NCBI GenBank assembly: GCA_024426085.1
Contig: CP087976.1
Location: 1-64,000 of the forward strand
DNA length: 64,000 bases
From: Rhizobium sp. RCAM05350
Lineage (GTDB): Bacteria; Pseudomonadota; Alphaproteobacteria; Rhizobiales; Rhizobiaceae
Direction: 5' to 3'
Position numbers and translations under genes: made by a program. Position 1 is the first letter of the stretch. The number at the start of each line of letters is the position of its first letter. Below the pieces are notes generated by a model, which worked only from the letters and a program-made list of their open reading frames with translations, ran no database searches and was not told where the DNA came from. Positions 38,914-48,740 of the stretch are shown here, one piece after another.

Positions 38914-39703
38914 TCATTCTTCGATGCCGAAAAAGCGTAGCAGCGCGGTGGATTGTCCTTCCGTCATGGCGCTGCCAGGAATGACGGCGGCGCCTTCGGC
39001 ACTTGCCTTGCGCAGCAAGGCGGTAGGCGCCGGGGCGGGAACGATGTCGACGACAGTCATGCCTGTCGTAAAATCACCGATCGCACCTGGAAGACCGTCA
39101 TCGGGGTTCATACCGACCGGCGTCGCATTGACGATGATGTCGTGGCCGGCTGCGAACGGCGGGCCTCTGGTAACCGTGCAATCAGGGAAAAGCCCCGGCG
39201 AGCCCGCGGACGAAGCCATCAGCGCGTGTGTCGTCCAGTTCGGCAATCGTGATGGCCGCCGCGCCCCCTTCGGCAAATGAAACCGCGATGGCCCGTCCCA
39301 GCCTCCGGCGCCGATCAGCAGAACACGGGCGCGCCGCGGATCATGTTGCGCCTTGACGGCGTTCAGTAATCCAACACCGTCGAAGATGTCCGCCGTCCAG
39401 GTGCCGTCTTCCTCGCGTCGCATCGCATTCAGACCGCCCACCAGCCGTGCGCCGGTGCTGACGCGATCCGCAAACGTGAGGCATATTTCCTTGAATGGAT
39501 AGGTGACGATGAAACCCACGATATTGCCTATGGCGAGCAGTGCCGGGAACACCTTGTCGAAAACGTCGGTCGGAATGTGGAACGGTACGATGGCGAGATC
39601 TGCGCCCACCGCGGCGATTCGTGGATTCAGCAGTCCCGGTGTGCGCCTTTGCGATTGGGTCACCGATCATACCGATAAGTCTGGTCGTCCCTGTCAGGGT
39701 CAT
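38914..39703 (-). CDS. Shikimate dehydrogenase-like (AroE family) protein (two or more frameshifts)
   Basis: MTLTGTTRLIGMIGDPIA opens the family pattern; after a break near 39655 come RTPGLLNPRIAAVGADLAIV, VGFIVTYPFKEICL (the catalytic Lys region, usually VTIPHK), GLNAMRREEDGTW and DIFDGVGLLNAVKA (Asp-Gly-x-G). VLLIGAGG is the NADP motif, and the end, after another break, reads DIIVNATPVGMNPDDGLPGA, then MTVVDIVPAPAPTALLRKA. The family reduces dehydroshikimate, oxidises quinate, or acts on related hydroxy acids. Its place beside denD suggests a catabolic dehydrogenase rather than amino-acid biosynthesis. Repaired length is about 263 residues. Confidence 0.8.
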
Positions 39704-39722
39704 CGTCACCTCCGTTGATTGG

Positions 39723-40426
39723 TCAGGCCGTGGGGTTAATGGGACACTCATCCTTACCGAGCGAGAATTGCAGCCTATAGGAACCCCGCCGAATCTCACG
39801 ACCTGCCCCAGCGGCATGAAGGTAATCGTCTGAAAGTGGGCCGGAGAGCCGCAGCGCCGGCAGGAAGGCTGCGTCAGTCAACTCCAGAAGAAGCACGATA
39901 TCGGCGGTTGCGTCCGGACCGCCACGCAGTCGGGTTTCGGCCGTAGCCTGACGGCCGAGCCCCCCTCTCCCTGAAGCAAATGAACCCCTACAACGCCGTG
40001 TTTATCGGCAATTTCGGGCAAGATGGACCTAGCGAGCTTTGCTACGAACTCGTCGGAATCCTCACAACGATTCAGTTGCAGGGTTTCCACGACCGCGCCC
40101 TCGCCCTGCCCCCAGGTTGCCACCACGCGGCAGGCGGTACGCGAGGTGTCCGTAAAATGACTAACCACCTGTTGTGTCCACGACGAAGGCGCGTTCAACG
40201 CAGCACGATACTCATCCGACGCAAAATCCTCGATCCGGTCAGCTTCGTAGAAATTGAAGAACTTCGGATGCCCGTCCAGAGCCACATAGCGGCGACCCCG
40301 CCGAAATCCCGGCAGCGCGACGCGCTCGGGGATATGTTCATGAACGTGCCAGTTGAGGAAATCCTTCTCGGCACTGTCCTTGATGCCGTTCCAGATTGCC
40401 AGCACCGCTTGACCTTGAATTGCCAT
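39723..40426 (-). CDS. EthD/Dabb-like ferredoxin-fold protein (one frameshift)
   Basis: MAIQGQAVLAIWNGIKDSAE, then FLNWHVHEHIPERVALPGFR and RYVALDGHPKFFNFYEADR resemble EthD-like dimeric alpha/beta-barrel proteins (WHxxEH-like core). After a shift near 39960 the protein continues RQATAETRLRGGPDATADIV, LLLELTDAAFLPALRLSGPL and ends PINPTA. Repaired length is about 234 residues, which would be two ferredoxin-like halves. The function is unknown; relatives assist oxidative degradation or act as small isomerases. It is cotranscribed with the FAH and AroE-like genes. Confidence 0.65.
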
Positions 40427-40484
40427 TGCCACCCTGCCTTGTTCGCACCGGCGATTGCCGGCGCACCTCGTTTAATCGGACTGC

Positions 40485-41380
40485 TTAGACGGCGTGACGA
40501 GAAATGTGGGCCGTTCGCCAGTAGGCGACCACGTCATCGGTCAACGGCACAACCTGCTGTTCCTGCTCACCCAGTCCCGTAATTCCAAGCCGCATCACAT
40601 CGCCCGGCTTCATGAAGTTAGGTGGAATCTTGCCAAGGCCCACGCCTGGGGAGTTCCGGTCGTGACGATGTCGCCCGGCTGAAGTGCCATGTACCGGCTA
40701 ATGTAGGACAGAAGGAACGCGCATGTGAAAATCATCCGGCTGGTAGTACCGTTCTGCACGCGGGTTCCGTTCAGATCGAGCCAGAGGTCGAGATTCTGTG
40801 GATCGCCTAGTTCATCCGCGGTCACGATCCAGGGACCGCAAGGAGCAAACCCCGGATGGCTCTTCCCCTTGGCCCACTGGCCCTCACGCTGTAACTGATA
40901 ATGACGCTCCGAAACATCGTTGAGAACCGTGAAGCCTGCAATATGGCTCAGCGCCTCCTCCTCGCTCACATTCCAGCAGGGCGTCCCGATGACGAAGGCA
41001 AGCTCGACCTCCCAATCCAGTTGGGTCGAGTCCGCGGGGAACCAGACCGGGTCATTGGCCCCGCAAAGTGCGCCCGTGTGCTTGTTGAAGAGGATCGGTT
41101 CTTTCGGGATTGGCGCGTTCGTCTCCTCGGCGTGGTCTGTATAGTTGAGGCCGACGCAGACAAGGTTCGGAACCGAAGCCACCGGCACGCCATAGCGCAC
41201 TTTCCCCGAAATCTCGGGCAATTGCGCGGCATCGACGGCGGCAATGTTCGCCAGTCCTTCCGGCGAAAGAGCCCAAGCATCGATGTCGGTCACGACGGAC
41301 GACAGGTCGCGCAGCTTTCCTTCAGCGTCAACAATGCCCGGACGTTCGGCACCGGCATCGCCATAACGGAATAGTTTCAT
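40485..41380 (-). CDS. Fumarylacetoacetate hydrolase (FAH) family enzyme (one frameshift)
   Basis: FAH-family enzymes hydrolyse or decarboxylate oxo-acids with a divalent metal. MKLFRYGDAGAERPGIVDAE is the usual N-terminus, followed by NLVCVGLNYTDHAEETNAPI, PILFNKHTGALCGANDPVWF, QLDWEVELAFVIG (the metal-binding Glu residues), GFTVLNDVSERHYQL and GDIVTTGTP. One missing C at 40648-40651 hides GVGLGKIPPNFMKPGDVM and the end at 40485. Repaired length is about 298 residues. Best relatives would be ureidoglycolate lyase or 2-keto-3-deoxy-fuconate-type enzymes. It probably cleaves an intermediate made by the CoA-transferase or dehydrogenase genes of this operon. Confidence 0.87.
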
Positions 41381-41435
41381 CGTAGTCTTCCTTCGTTGTT
41401 CGATTTATGCCGCACGCGAAGGCACAGCTTTCCGT

Positions 41436-41459
41436 TGCCCGAAGCATTTGCTTCGGGCA
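41436..41459. promoter_or_regulatory. Hairpin between CoA-transferase and FAH genes
   Basis: TGCCCGAAGC (41436-41445) and GCTTCGGGCA (41450-41459) form a perfect 10-base stem with a 4-base loop. No clear U-run follows on the minus strand. It may be an attenuating or stabilising hairpin inside the operon. Confidence 0.5.
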
Positions 41460-41505
41460 GTCAAAACGATGTAGGCAGGGCAGCACGTGCTGCCCATGCC
41501 GATTG

Positions 41506-43106
41506 TTACGCCGGGAGCATACGGCGCGGCATGCGCCGCCCGTCCGGCACACGGGCGAGTTCTGCACCCAGTCCCATCGGGGCTTCAGAAAACAGTCTGG
41601 CGTCCATCGTCTTCAGGTCCGCAGCCACCTCAGGTTTGAAGGCCATGTTGGCGAGGATGTGCTTCTCAAGATCGATGCCAGGAGCGATTTCGATCAGACG
41701 CAGGCCCTGCGGTCCCACGTCGAAGACCGCGCTTCCGTTACGAAAAGGCGACGCGCCCCTCCTCCGCAGCGAAGGCGGCGTTGTAGCAAATCTGTTCAAT
41801 CGCGGGGACGAACTTGCGGTGCCGTCCTTCTTGGACGATCTCCAACTGGTTATCCCGGCAAGCGATCTGAAGCCCGCCGGAGGTAAACGTGCCGCTGAAC
41901 ACGACCTTGCGCGCATTCTGGCTGATATTGATGAAGCCGCCGACTCCAACGATCTTGTCCCCGAAGCGGCTGATATTCACATTGCCCGAAGGGTCGACCT
42001 CGGCAAAGGAAAGGAAGGCGACATCGAGCCCTCCACCATCGTAGAAGTCGAACTGGTAGGGCTGATCCACTATGGCATCGTAATTCTGCGCGGCGCCTGA
42101 ATCCACGCCGGTCACAGGTGCGCCGCCAATGAACCCCTGTTCGTTCGACAGGATGATGTCGCCGATGATACCCTCTTCCGAAGCCACAGCCGAAACCCCC
42201 GTGGAAATTCCTGCACCGAGATTGCACACTGCGCCTTTGCACAGCTCAAGCGCGGCACGACGGGCAACGATCTTTCGTTCGGTGAAGGGAAGCCGGACAA
42301 GGCTGTCCATCGGCACCCGCAGCCTCGCCTGCGTAAGCGGGATTATAGGCAGAAGCATAGGTCTGGCGCTGATCCGGATCGACCACGATGTAGTCGACGA
42401 AGATACCTGGGATCTTCACGTCGCGCGCCCGGAGCGAGTTAGCCTTTGCAAGCCGCTTAACCTGCACCACGACTGTCGCGCCCTGACGACGCGCGGCCTG
42501 CGCGGTGGAGAGCATTTCGCCGGGAATGGCCTCCTCTTCCATCGTTACGTTGCCGTTCTCGTCTGCGGTAGTGCCGCGCAGGAAAACGATGTCGAGTGGC
42601 AGCGGGCGGAACAGCAACCAGTCCTGCCCCTCGATTTCAAGCAGACGGACAAGGTCCTCTTTGGCACTCGGGCTTTGCCGGGCCCCAAGCTGGCGGGGAT
42701 CGATGAATGTATGCAAACCTGTGCGGGTGACCAGACCGGGACGACCGGCGGCCATCTCGCGCATCAACTGAGAAATCACCCCCTGCGGCAGGGTCCAGGA
42801 TTCGATGAGGTCGTCGCGCGCCAAATCGACAAGCGGTGGAGAATCGATCAATGCGCTCGTGATGCTACGGCGCAGCATGCCAGGATGCCGAAAACAGGCC
42901 GCTCCTTTCAGCTTGCGATCACCGATACCCACGGCATGGATCAGGCAGAGGTCACGCGGCGCGCCACTCTCCAAAAATCGGCGTTCGACAGCATCGAGAA
43001 GTGCCTGCGGCACCCCATGTCCGCCTCCAGACCCACTGGCGAGAACGTTATCGCCGTTCTGGATCAGACTGGCAGCCTCGTCCGCCGTTATTGTCTTGGA
43101 TTTCAC
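41506..43106 (-). CDS. Acetate/propionate CoA-transferase (YdiF family) (two frameshifts)
   Basis: A fused alpha-beta CoA-transferase that moves CoA between acyl-CoA and a free acid. It begins KSKTITADEAASLIQNGDNV at GTG 43106 (RBS GGAGGGG) and continues GSGGGHGVPQALLDAVERRF, LDIVFLRGTTADENGNVTME and IFVDYIVVDPDQRQTY. After a break near 42320 come GAVCNLGAGISTGV and IILSNEQGFIGGAP, the EQGxxGG loop with the catalytic Glu. After another near 41745 come GLRLIEIAPGIDLEKHILAN. Repaired length is about 533 residues, right for YdiF/propionate CoA-transferase. It would activate a substrate or release a product of the operon. Confidence 0.87.
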
Positions 43107-43149
43107 TTTCCCCTCCGAACAGGTTGTGCGGGGATCGACCCCGTTTGAC

Positions 43150-43988
43150 TCAGGATGTTGTTTCAACTGGCGTTTCATGGAGCTGTACCGGTTCTTTCGC
43201 GGAACTTCTTCGCAACCTTGCAGGCCAAAGATTTGAGATTTCGGTCGCGGCCGCTTTCAGGGCGGGGACCAACTCGTCTATCCGCGCTTCTGTCATTCGG
43301 GCAGAGGGGCCGGCGATGCTTACGGTTCCTGTAACGGCACCACCCACTCCCGCCTGGACGACGGCCGCCATCGCCGACACGCCCTGCTCTGCTTCGTTGC
43401 GCGGACGCCGTAGCCACGTTCCGCCGTAGCGCGCAGTTCCTCCACAATCTGCTCACCGGAACGAGCAACACAGGGACCATAAGCGTTAGGATTCTGAAAG
43501 GCCGGGCTGGCAAGTGCAAGTTGCACGGCCTGCTCGGTCTTTAAGGTGCATAGCCAGGCCTTGCCGCTCGCTGTCGCATGCAGCGGCACGGTATTGCTGT
43601 GAAGTGCTGCTGGTTGATACATAAGCCCGCTCCGGGCGCCCTGTGCATGAGCAACCCAAACTAGTTGGTCACCATCGATGACGGCGAGTCTCACATATTC
43701 CGCGCTCAAGCCGGCAAGGTAGTCGAGAAGCGGCTGGCAAATATCCGGTATTCCAGTCGCGATATAGAAGCGCTGGCCGAGAATGGCGAGCCTCATCGTG
43801 AGCCGGTAATATCCCGTCTGTGCGTCTTGCTGCACCCATCCCTGCTCAACGAGGGCGGATAAAAGACGATGCGTACCGCTTTTGGGCAAATCCAGGGTTT
43901 CGGCAATCGCGCCGAGTGGTAGTTCCGCCGCCCCTTCCGAAAGCAACTGAACGATCGACAGGCATCGCTCGGCTGGTATATGGCTCAT
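43150..43988 (-). CDS. IclR-family transcriptional regulator (one frameshift)
   Basis: The N-terminal winged helix reads ERCLSIVQLLSEGAAELPLG, DLPKSGTHRLLSALVEQGWV and GYYRLTMRLAILG, the usual IclR pattern. The effector domain follows (GLMYQPAALHSNTVPLHATA, SGKAWL). After one extra base near 43405 it ends EAEQGVSAMAAVVQAGVGGA. Repaired length is about 279 residues including a tail after NLWPA. It lies inside the operon. The two IclR-type palindromes at 48195-48256 before the first gene are its likely targets, so the operon is probably induced by its substrate. Confidence 0.87.
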
Positions 43989-44054
43989 CTCTAGCTCCGA
44001 TCAGTCGTGGACACGATTACGTGTGCCGCATTTTCATATGTCGAAATGCTCATA

Positions 44055-44853
44055 TCACGTCCCCCTGAACTCCGGATTGCGCTTCATGAAGAAGGCGTCC
44101 ATACCTTCATGCAAATCCGTCGAGTCGAATATTCGCTGCTGTAGCCGGGTGGAAATGGAGAGTGCCTCATCGAGTGGACGATCGAGAGCAGCATCGACAA
44201 GTTCCTTTGCAAAGCGATCTGACAGGGGACCGCGAGTTTGGATCTCCATGGCCAATTCGCGCGCGGCGTCCAACGCAGACCTAGGCGTGATCCGATTCAC
44301 GACTCCCCAAGACAGGGACTCCCCAGCGTCCAGAACGGCGCCGGTGAACAACATCTCTTTAGCGCGTGCGGGCCCGACTAGCCTTGCAAGCCGGACCGAG
44401 CCGTTTCCGGCAAGCCCGCCTAGCCGGGCCTCGGTCAGCCCCAATTTCGCGCCTTGGCGCATCACCCGCAGATCACAGGCTAGAGCAAGTTCCAGCCCTC
44501 CTCCCATAGCCGGTCCATCAATGGCGGCAATGGTTGGAACTCCGATCTGCGCGAGGTTCCTCAAAACCATGTCCTCGAACAGGATTTTCTGTTCGCTGGC
44601 ATCTAAACGAAGATGGGCGAATTCCCGAATGTCACTCCCCGCGCAAAAAGATCTCGCCGTCCCCCCATGCAGGATTACGCAGCGCAAACCGGCACGCTTC
44701 CGAACCGCTCCGATCGCAGCATTCAGATCCTGCAGCATCGGCCGCGTAACCAAATTAAGCGGTCCGTTTGACAGCGTTATCTCCAGCGAGAGTAGCGGTG
44801 AACGTCACACTGGCAAGCGACTCAACTGGTTCCTGAATGGACGACGCGGACAT
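44055..44853 (-). CDS. Enoyl-CoA hydratase/isomerase family protein (one frameshift)
   Basis: A crotonase-fold protein. The oxyanion-hole segments are SFCAGSDIREF and DGPAMGGGLELALACDLRVM, and KLGLTEARLGGLAGNGSVRL carries a catalytic Glu. The ATG at 44853 gives MSASSIQEPVES; a shift near 44790 leads into SLEITLSNGPLNLVTRPML. Repaired length is about 265 residues. With the MaoC hydratase and the CoA-transferase it indicates CoA-thioester chemistry. It starts 14 bases after the stop of the ABC ATPase. Confidence 0.85.
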
Positions 44854-44866
44854 GGTGCAACCTGGC

Positions 44867-45694
44867 TCAAGCATTTTGCGGGAGTTTTCCGAGGCCGTGG
44901 AGGACGCCCAGGCGCTCGAAATGCCGATGAATACGATCTACGTAAGCCCCGAACTCCGGCGCATCCCCCAACGTTATCGGGCGCGGCCGTTCAAGCTCCA
45001 CGCGAATGTCGTCCACGACTTCGCCGGGGCTTGGGCTCATGACGATAATACGGTCGGAAAGGCCAACCGCTTCCTCTACGCTGTGCGTGATGAAGAGAAC
45101 TGTGGGGCGACGTCGCATCCACAGCGCCTCGAGGTCCATGCGCACCTGAAGGCGTGTAAGCGCGTCGAGGGCGCCCAATGGTTCATCCATCATCAGAACC
45201 GCGGGATCATGCACCAGGCTTCTGATCAGCGAGACCCGCTGGCGCATGCCACCGGAAAGTTGCTTCGGATATTTATCCATCGCACGCTCGAGACGTAGTT
45301 GCGCGAACAACTCCTTTGCGCGCTCTTCCATTTGCTTGCGCGGCAAGCCTCGGATGTCCGAGTGCAACATTACGTTCTGCATCGCGGTCCGGAAATCCAG
45401 GAGCAGATGGTCCTGAAATGCAATGCCGACGTCGGTGACTGGCTTGTTGACGAGGTGCCCATTGACCGCGATGGTACCCGTCGTCTGCTGCAGAAGACCG
45501 GCAACCATCAACATGAGCGTACTTTTCCCGCAACCGGATGCCCCGACCACCGAAACGAATTCACCTGCTTTGATCGACAGAGTAACTTCCTTCAATGCCT
45601 TAAATGGCCTCTCCAGCTCGGGGCCAAAGATCTTGGATACGCCCTCGATAGTTATTGGGACGCCGGAGATGGTATGATCTTCATACGTAGTCAT
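44867..45694 (-). CDS. ABC transporter ATPase (nitrate/sulfonate/taurine type)
   Basis: An intact 275-residue ATPase. VSVVGASGCGKSTLMLMVAG is Walker A, YPKQLSGGMRQRVSLIRSLV the signature, AVLMMDEPLGALDALTRLQV Walker B with D-loop, and VLFITHSVEEAVGLSD the switch His. The similarity to SsuB/TauB and the neighbouring NMT1-like binding protein and permease define one importer. The MaoC gene is inserted between the ATPase and the binding-protein gene, so transport and metabolism are genetically mixed. AAAGGA precedes the ATG. Confidence 0.92.
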   Translation of the reverse strand: MTTYEDHTISGVPITIEGVSKIFGPELERPFKALKEVTLSIKAGEFVSVVGASGCGKSTLMLMVAGLLQQTTGTIAVNGHLVNKPVTDVGIAFQDHLLLDFRTAMQNVMLHSDIRGLPRKQMEERAKELFAQLRLERAMDKYPKQLSGGMRQRVSLIRSLVHDPAVLMMDEPLGALDALTRLQVRMDLEALWMRRRPTVLFITHSVEEAVGLSDRIIVMSPSPGEVVDDIRVELERPRPITLGDAPEFGAYVDRIHRHFERLGVLHGLGKLPQNA

Positions 45695-45721
45695 GTGGTA
45701 ATCCTTTCGGCGACAGTCTGT

Positions 45722-46208
45722 TCAGGTGGAAGCCGACACTGCATCCAGAGGCGTTTTGGAGACCAGCAATGCCTTGTGCCCGCGCTGGACGACTTCTCCG
45801 CGCTGATTGGTGACCTCAACGTCAAAGGTCGCGATGGCTTGCAGAGGCCGCGATTTACTGTCGCGAAGTTCGGCCAGACGATAATTCACGAAAATGGTGT
45901 CGCCGACGAAGATCGCCCTGATGAATCGCCAGTCGTTGATCCCGAGGAATGCGATGGCGGTTTCCGCGCAACTCGCCGGTCCGCGCCCACATGAGACCGT
46001 GGGCATAGGCAAGGCCCAGCATTCCGTGGGCGACCCTCCGGCCGAACTGGCTGGCTTCGGCGTAAACGTCACTGGTGTGGAGTTCGGAAAAGTCTCCAGT
46101 GAGGCCGGCGAAACCGACAAGATCGGCATCGGTGATCGTGCGTCCGGGGCTGCGAAAGGCAAGGCCGATACTCAGGTCTTCATAGCGGTAGGAAGTACGA
46201 ATGGTCAT
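45722..46208 (-). CDS. MaoC-like (R)-specific enoyl-CoA hydratase (one frameshift)
   Basis: MTIRTSYRYEDLSIGLAFRS is followed by DFSELHTSDVYAEASQFGRR and VAHGMLGLAYAHGLMW, with the hot-dog fold hydratase motif D-x-x-x-x-H. After a break near 45975 the protein continues NDWRFIRAIFVGDTIFVNYR, then EVTNQRGEVVQRGHKALLV. Repaired length is about 160 residues. MaoC proteins add water to trans-2-enoyl-CoA. Its position inside the transporter genes links the imported compound to a CoA-ester hydration step. Confidence 0.85.
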
Positions 46209-46265
46209 GGCTGCCCGCCTCATTGGGTTGACGGAGGGGATGCCGCAGAGGCATCCCCGTGTGTG

Positions 46266-47263
46266 CTACTTGCAGGGACGCAAAGCCGAGTCCGCCGGCA
46301 AAAACTCGTTGGTATAATAGGATGTCGGAGCATTGCCTTCAGGCAGCAGACCCACTTGAGACAGGAGCTTTTGCGTGTTCGCCCAATGTGCGTCGGTCGC
46401 CTTGCCGACAAAGGCCGCGCCCCCGCTGCAAAACAGCTCGGGAATGGCCGCGAGCTGCGCGGCTGCAAGCTTCTCGTCCATGTCGGGAAAAGTTGCCTTG
46501 AGATCGGCCACAGCCATCTTGGGATTGTCCAATGCAAAGCTCCAACCACGCAGGCTGGCGTCGATAAATTTCTTCAGCACATCGGGATTTTCCGAGATGT
46601 ATTTTTCAGAGGCAAAGATCGACGTGCTCACCGTTGCCACGCCATGGCTTGCGAAGGTAAAGCGGTCGAGCTCTGCCCCCTTCGATGTCGCCTGGATCTG
46701 GTAGTCATCGACCGATCCGAGGATCGCGTCGACGCTGCCGTGAAGCAGGGCAGGCACCATCGAGGAAGGCGGCATATTTACAAGCGTCAGCGTCGACTCG
46801 TCGATATTATTGGCAGTAAAGAAGAGCGGCAACATCGTGGCCTGCGAGAGCTTCCCGCCGGCACACCGATTTTTTTGCCTTCGATATCCTTGACTGATTT
46901 GACACCCGTTGCCTTGAGCGCTTCGACCTCATTGGGGTTCGACTGGTAGACCGTCGATACGATCCGCATCAGGGCACCCTTCATGATCAACTGGCTGATA
47001 GCGACGGCGTCGGCGTAGGCAAGGTCCGCCTGACCAGATGCCACCATTTGCGCTGTGTTGCCCGATCCATTCCCCTGGACGATGGTGACATCCAAGCCAG
47101 CTTCCTTGTAGTAGCCTTCGACTAGAGCTGCGGCAAAACCGGCGTTCGCCCCTCCCGCATACCAGTTCAGCTGAAACGTAACCGGCGTATCCGCGACCGC
47201 TGTACCTGCCAGCGCCAGTCCTGCAAGCATGGTGCTAGCAGCGAGAAATCCCTTAATATTCAT
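46266..47263 (-). CDS. ABC transporter substrate-binding protein, NMT1/THI5-like (one frameshift)
   Basis: A periplasmic binding protein. A signal peptide (MNIKGFLAASTMLAGLALAG, TAVA) is followed by TPVTFQLNWYAGGANAGFAA, EGYYKEAGLDVTIVQGNGS and ASGQADLAYADAVAISQL, the NMT1/TauA-type pattern. After a shift near 46857 it continues LPLFFTANNIDESTLTLVNM, GSVDAILGSVDDYQIQA and ENPDVLKKFIDASLRGWSFA. Repaired length is about 332 residues. Family members bind pyrimidine precursors, sulfonates, aromatic acids or nitriles. The ligand here is unknown. Confidence 0.88.
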
Positions 47264-47295
47264 GGTGTCATTCCCTCCCTTTTTGAAGTGTGAAT

Positions 47296-48129
47296 TCACT
47301 TCAATTTGCGTTGCCATGGAGCGAGAAGCCACTCGCTGACCTCCACGACGTAGTTGATCGCCAGACCGATGACCGTCAGGATCACAAGCACAGCGAAGGT
47401 GAGTTCCATATTCATGGTGCTGGTGCCGCGCAGCAGGACATAGCCCAGCCCCTCATTGGCGCCGACAAATTCGGCAACGATCGCTGCGGTTGCCGCGATG
47501 GTCGCCGAGGTCTTTATCCCCGAGAAGATGACCGGAAGTGCGGCAGGAACACGAAGATAGCGGAAGGTCTGCCAGGTGTTGGCACCCATAGAGCGGGTCA
47601 GATAGAGGAGCCGAGCATCCAAAATCTGGAAGCCGCTGATGCTCGCAATTAGCAAGGGGAAAAAGGTCATCAATAGCGTGAGAATGACCTTGGATCCGAT
47701 GCCGAAACCGAACCAGACCAGAAACAGTGGCGCCATGGCTATTTTCGGCACGAGCTGAAGGAGCATCGCGGGCGGGTAGAGAACCTGCTTGGCCAAAGGT
47801 GACAAGGCGATGACCAAGCCAAGGGGGATGGCCATCAGCAGCGTCAAACCGAAGCCGAGAATGATCTCAAGCATCGTGACCTTTGTGTTGTCCCATAGCA
47901 TCGGCGCTTCAGCGACGAGCAATTGGAATACAGCGCCTGGAGCCGGCAGCAAGTAAGAGGGCACCCTAAAGACCTCTACGCTGAGACCCCACAGGCCTAC
48001 AATAGCGACAAAAGTCATGGGCGGGATGAGATTCCAAAGAATCTTTCGGACAGCATTCAGCGTGGGATTGCGTCGGCGTGGCACATGATCGTTGTCCGCC
48101 GCCGATTTGGCAACAGTATGGGAACTCAT
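47296..48129 (-). CDS. ABC transporter permease (SsuC/TauC type)
   Basis: An intact 277-residue inner-membrane permease with about six helices (PMTFVAIVGLWGLSVEVFRV, EIILGFGLTLLMAIPLGLVI, VILTLLMTFFPLLIASISGF and others). The ATPase-contact loop reads RSMGANTWQTFRYLRVPAAL with the conserved EAA-like Gly. It is the first gene of the long operon; two inverted-repeat operators lie 66-127 bases upstream. It pairs with the binding protein and ATPase downstream. Confidence 0.9.
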   Translation of the reverse strand: MSSHTVAKSAADNDHVPRRRNPTLNAVRKILWNLIPPMTFVAIVGLWGLSVEVFRVPSYLLPAPGAVFQLLVAEAPMLWDNTKVTMLEIILGFGLTLLMAIPLGLVIALSPLAKQVLYPPAMLLQLVPKIAMAPLFLVWFGFGIGSKVILTLLMTFFPLLIASISGFQILDARLLYLTRSMGANTWQTFRYLRVPAALPVIFSGIKTSATIAATAAIVAEFVGANEGLGYVLLRGTSTMNMELTFAVLVILTVIGLAINYVVEVSEWLLAPWQRKLK

Positions 48130-48194
48130 TGATTTCTAAGCCTCCTCCGCAGCTGCTCCGGACCGCCGCTTGTGGCGGTTTCTGACTTAAGCAG

Positions 48195-48256
48195 CAACAT
48201 GGAACGTTATTCCATCTTGTTTCGTTTGTGTCAAGATGAAATTGCGTTCCATCTTG
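48195..48256 (-). promoter_or_regulatory. Two IclR-type operators upstream of the catabolic operon
   Basis: Site 1 (48195-48219) has arms CAACATGGAA and TTCCATCTTG around CGTTA. Site 2 (48232-48256) has arms CAAGATGAAA and TTCCATCTTG around TTGCG. In each, 9 of 10 arm bases pair. Their centres are 37 bases apart. The core TGGAA-N5-TTCCA matches the known IclR-family consensus. They stand between the start of the permease gene and the next upstream gene-free DNA, as expected for control by the IclR protein at 43150. Confidence 0.78.
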
Positions 48257-48736
48257 CCTTTTGTCACATTAAGAAGGGAAAGTGATAGTCTCGACGACGG
48301 CGCTGCCATCAAGCAAACGATCAAAGCGTGATGACTATGTACCCTCCCGCGTTGCGCCAAAGCGAAAGCGTCTGCGCGGCTTTTGTTTCGCCTGGATAGT
48401 GGCGCACACTTCCTTTTTGGGTCCCCTGCGCTGCCACTAACTGGCGGGCCTAGTGTCTTCGATGGAGCGATCAAGACCCGCCCAGGTCGCATGCAAGATC
48501 GACTGTTCATCCGTATTCCAGGCCATGCCAAAGGCGCGAGTGTAGAACTGGGCAAATCTCCACCGTAGGAGGCTGCTGAATTCTACACGGGAGGTTCAAG
48601 CGGTGCTCGCCTTAGCCTTTGTCCACGAGGGTGAACTTGCTTGCCCGCAGGGGCACTAAAGGGAGCAGCAAGGAAATGGTGGCAGCTCCTTTGTGGAAAC
48701 CCAAAATCGGGAGCTCGAAGAGAATTAAAGGCGGTT
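48257..48736. other. Gene-free stretch between the catabolic operon and the IS5 element
   Basis: No open frame here has an RBS and a recognisable pattern. A plus-strand frame (48383-48568) ends GAIKTRPGRMQDRLFIRIPG but is too short to judge. The promoter of the minus-strand operon should lie in 48130-48330. A further part may be decayed DNA from an earlier insertion. Confidence 0.4.
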
Positions 48737-48740
48737 CTAG

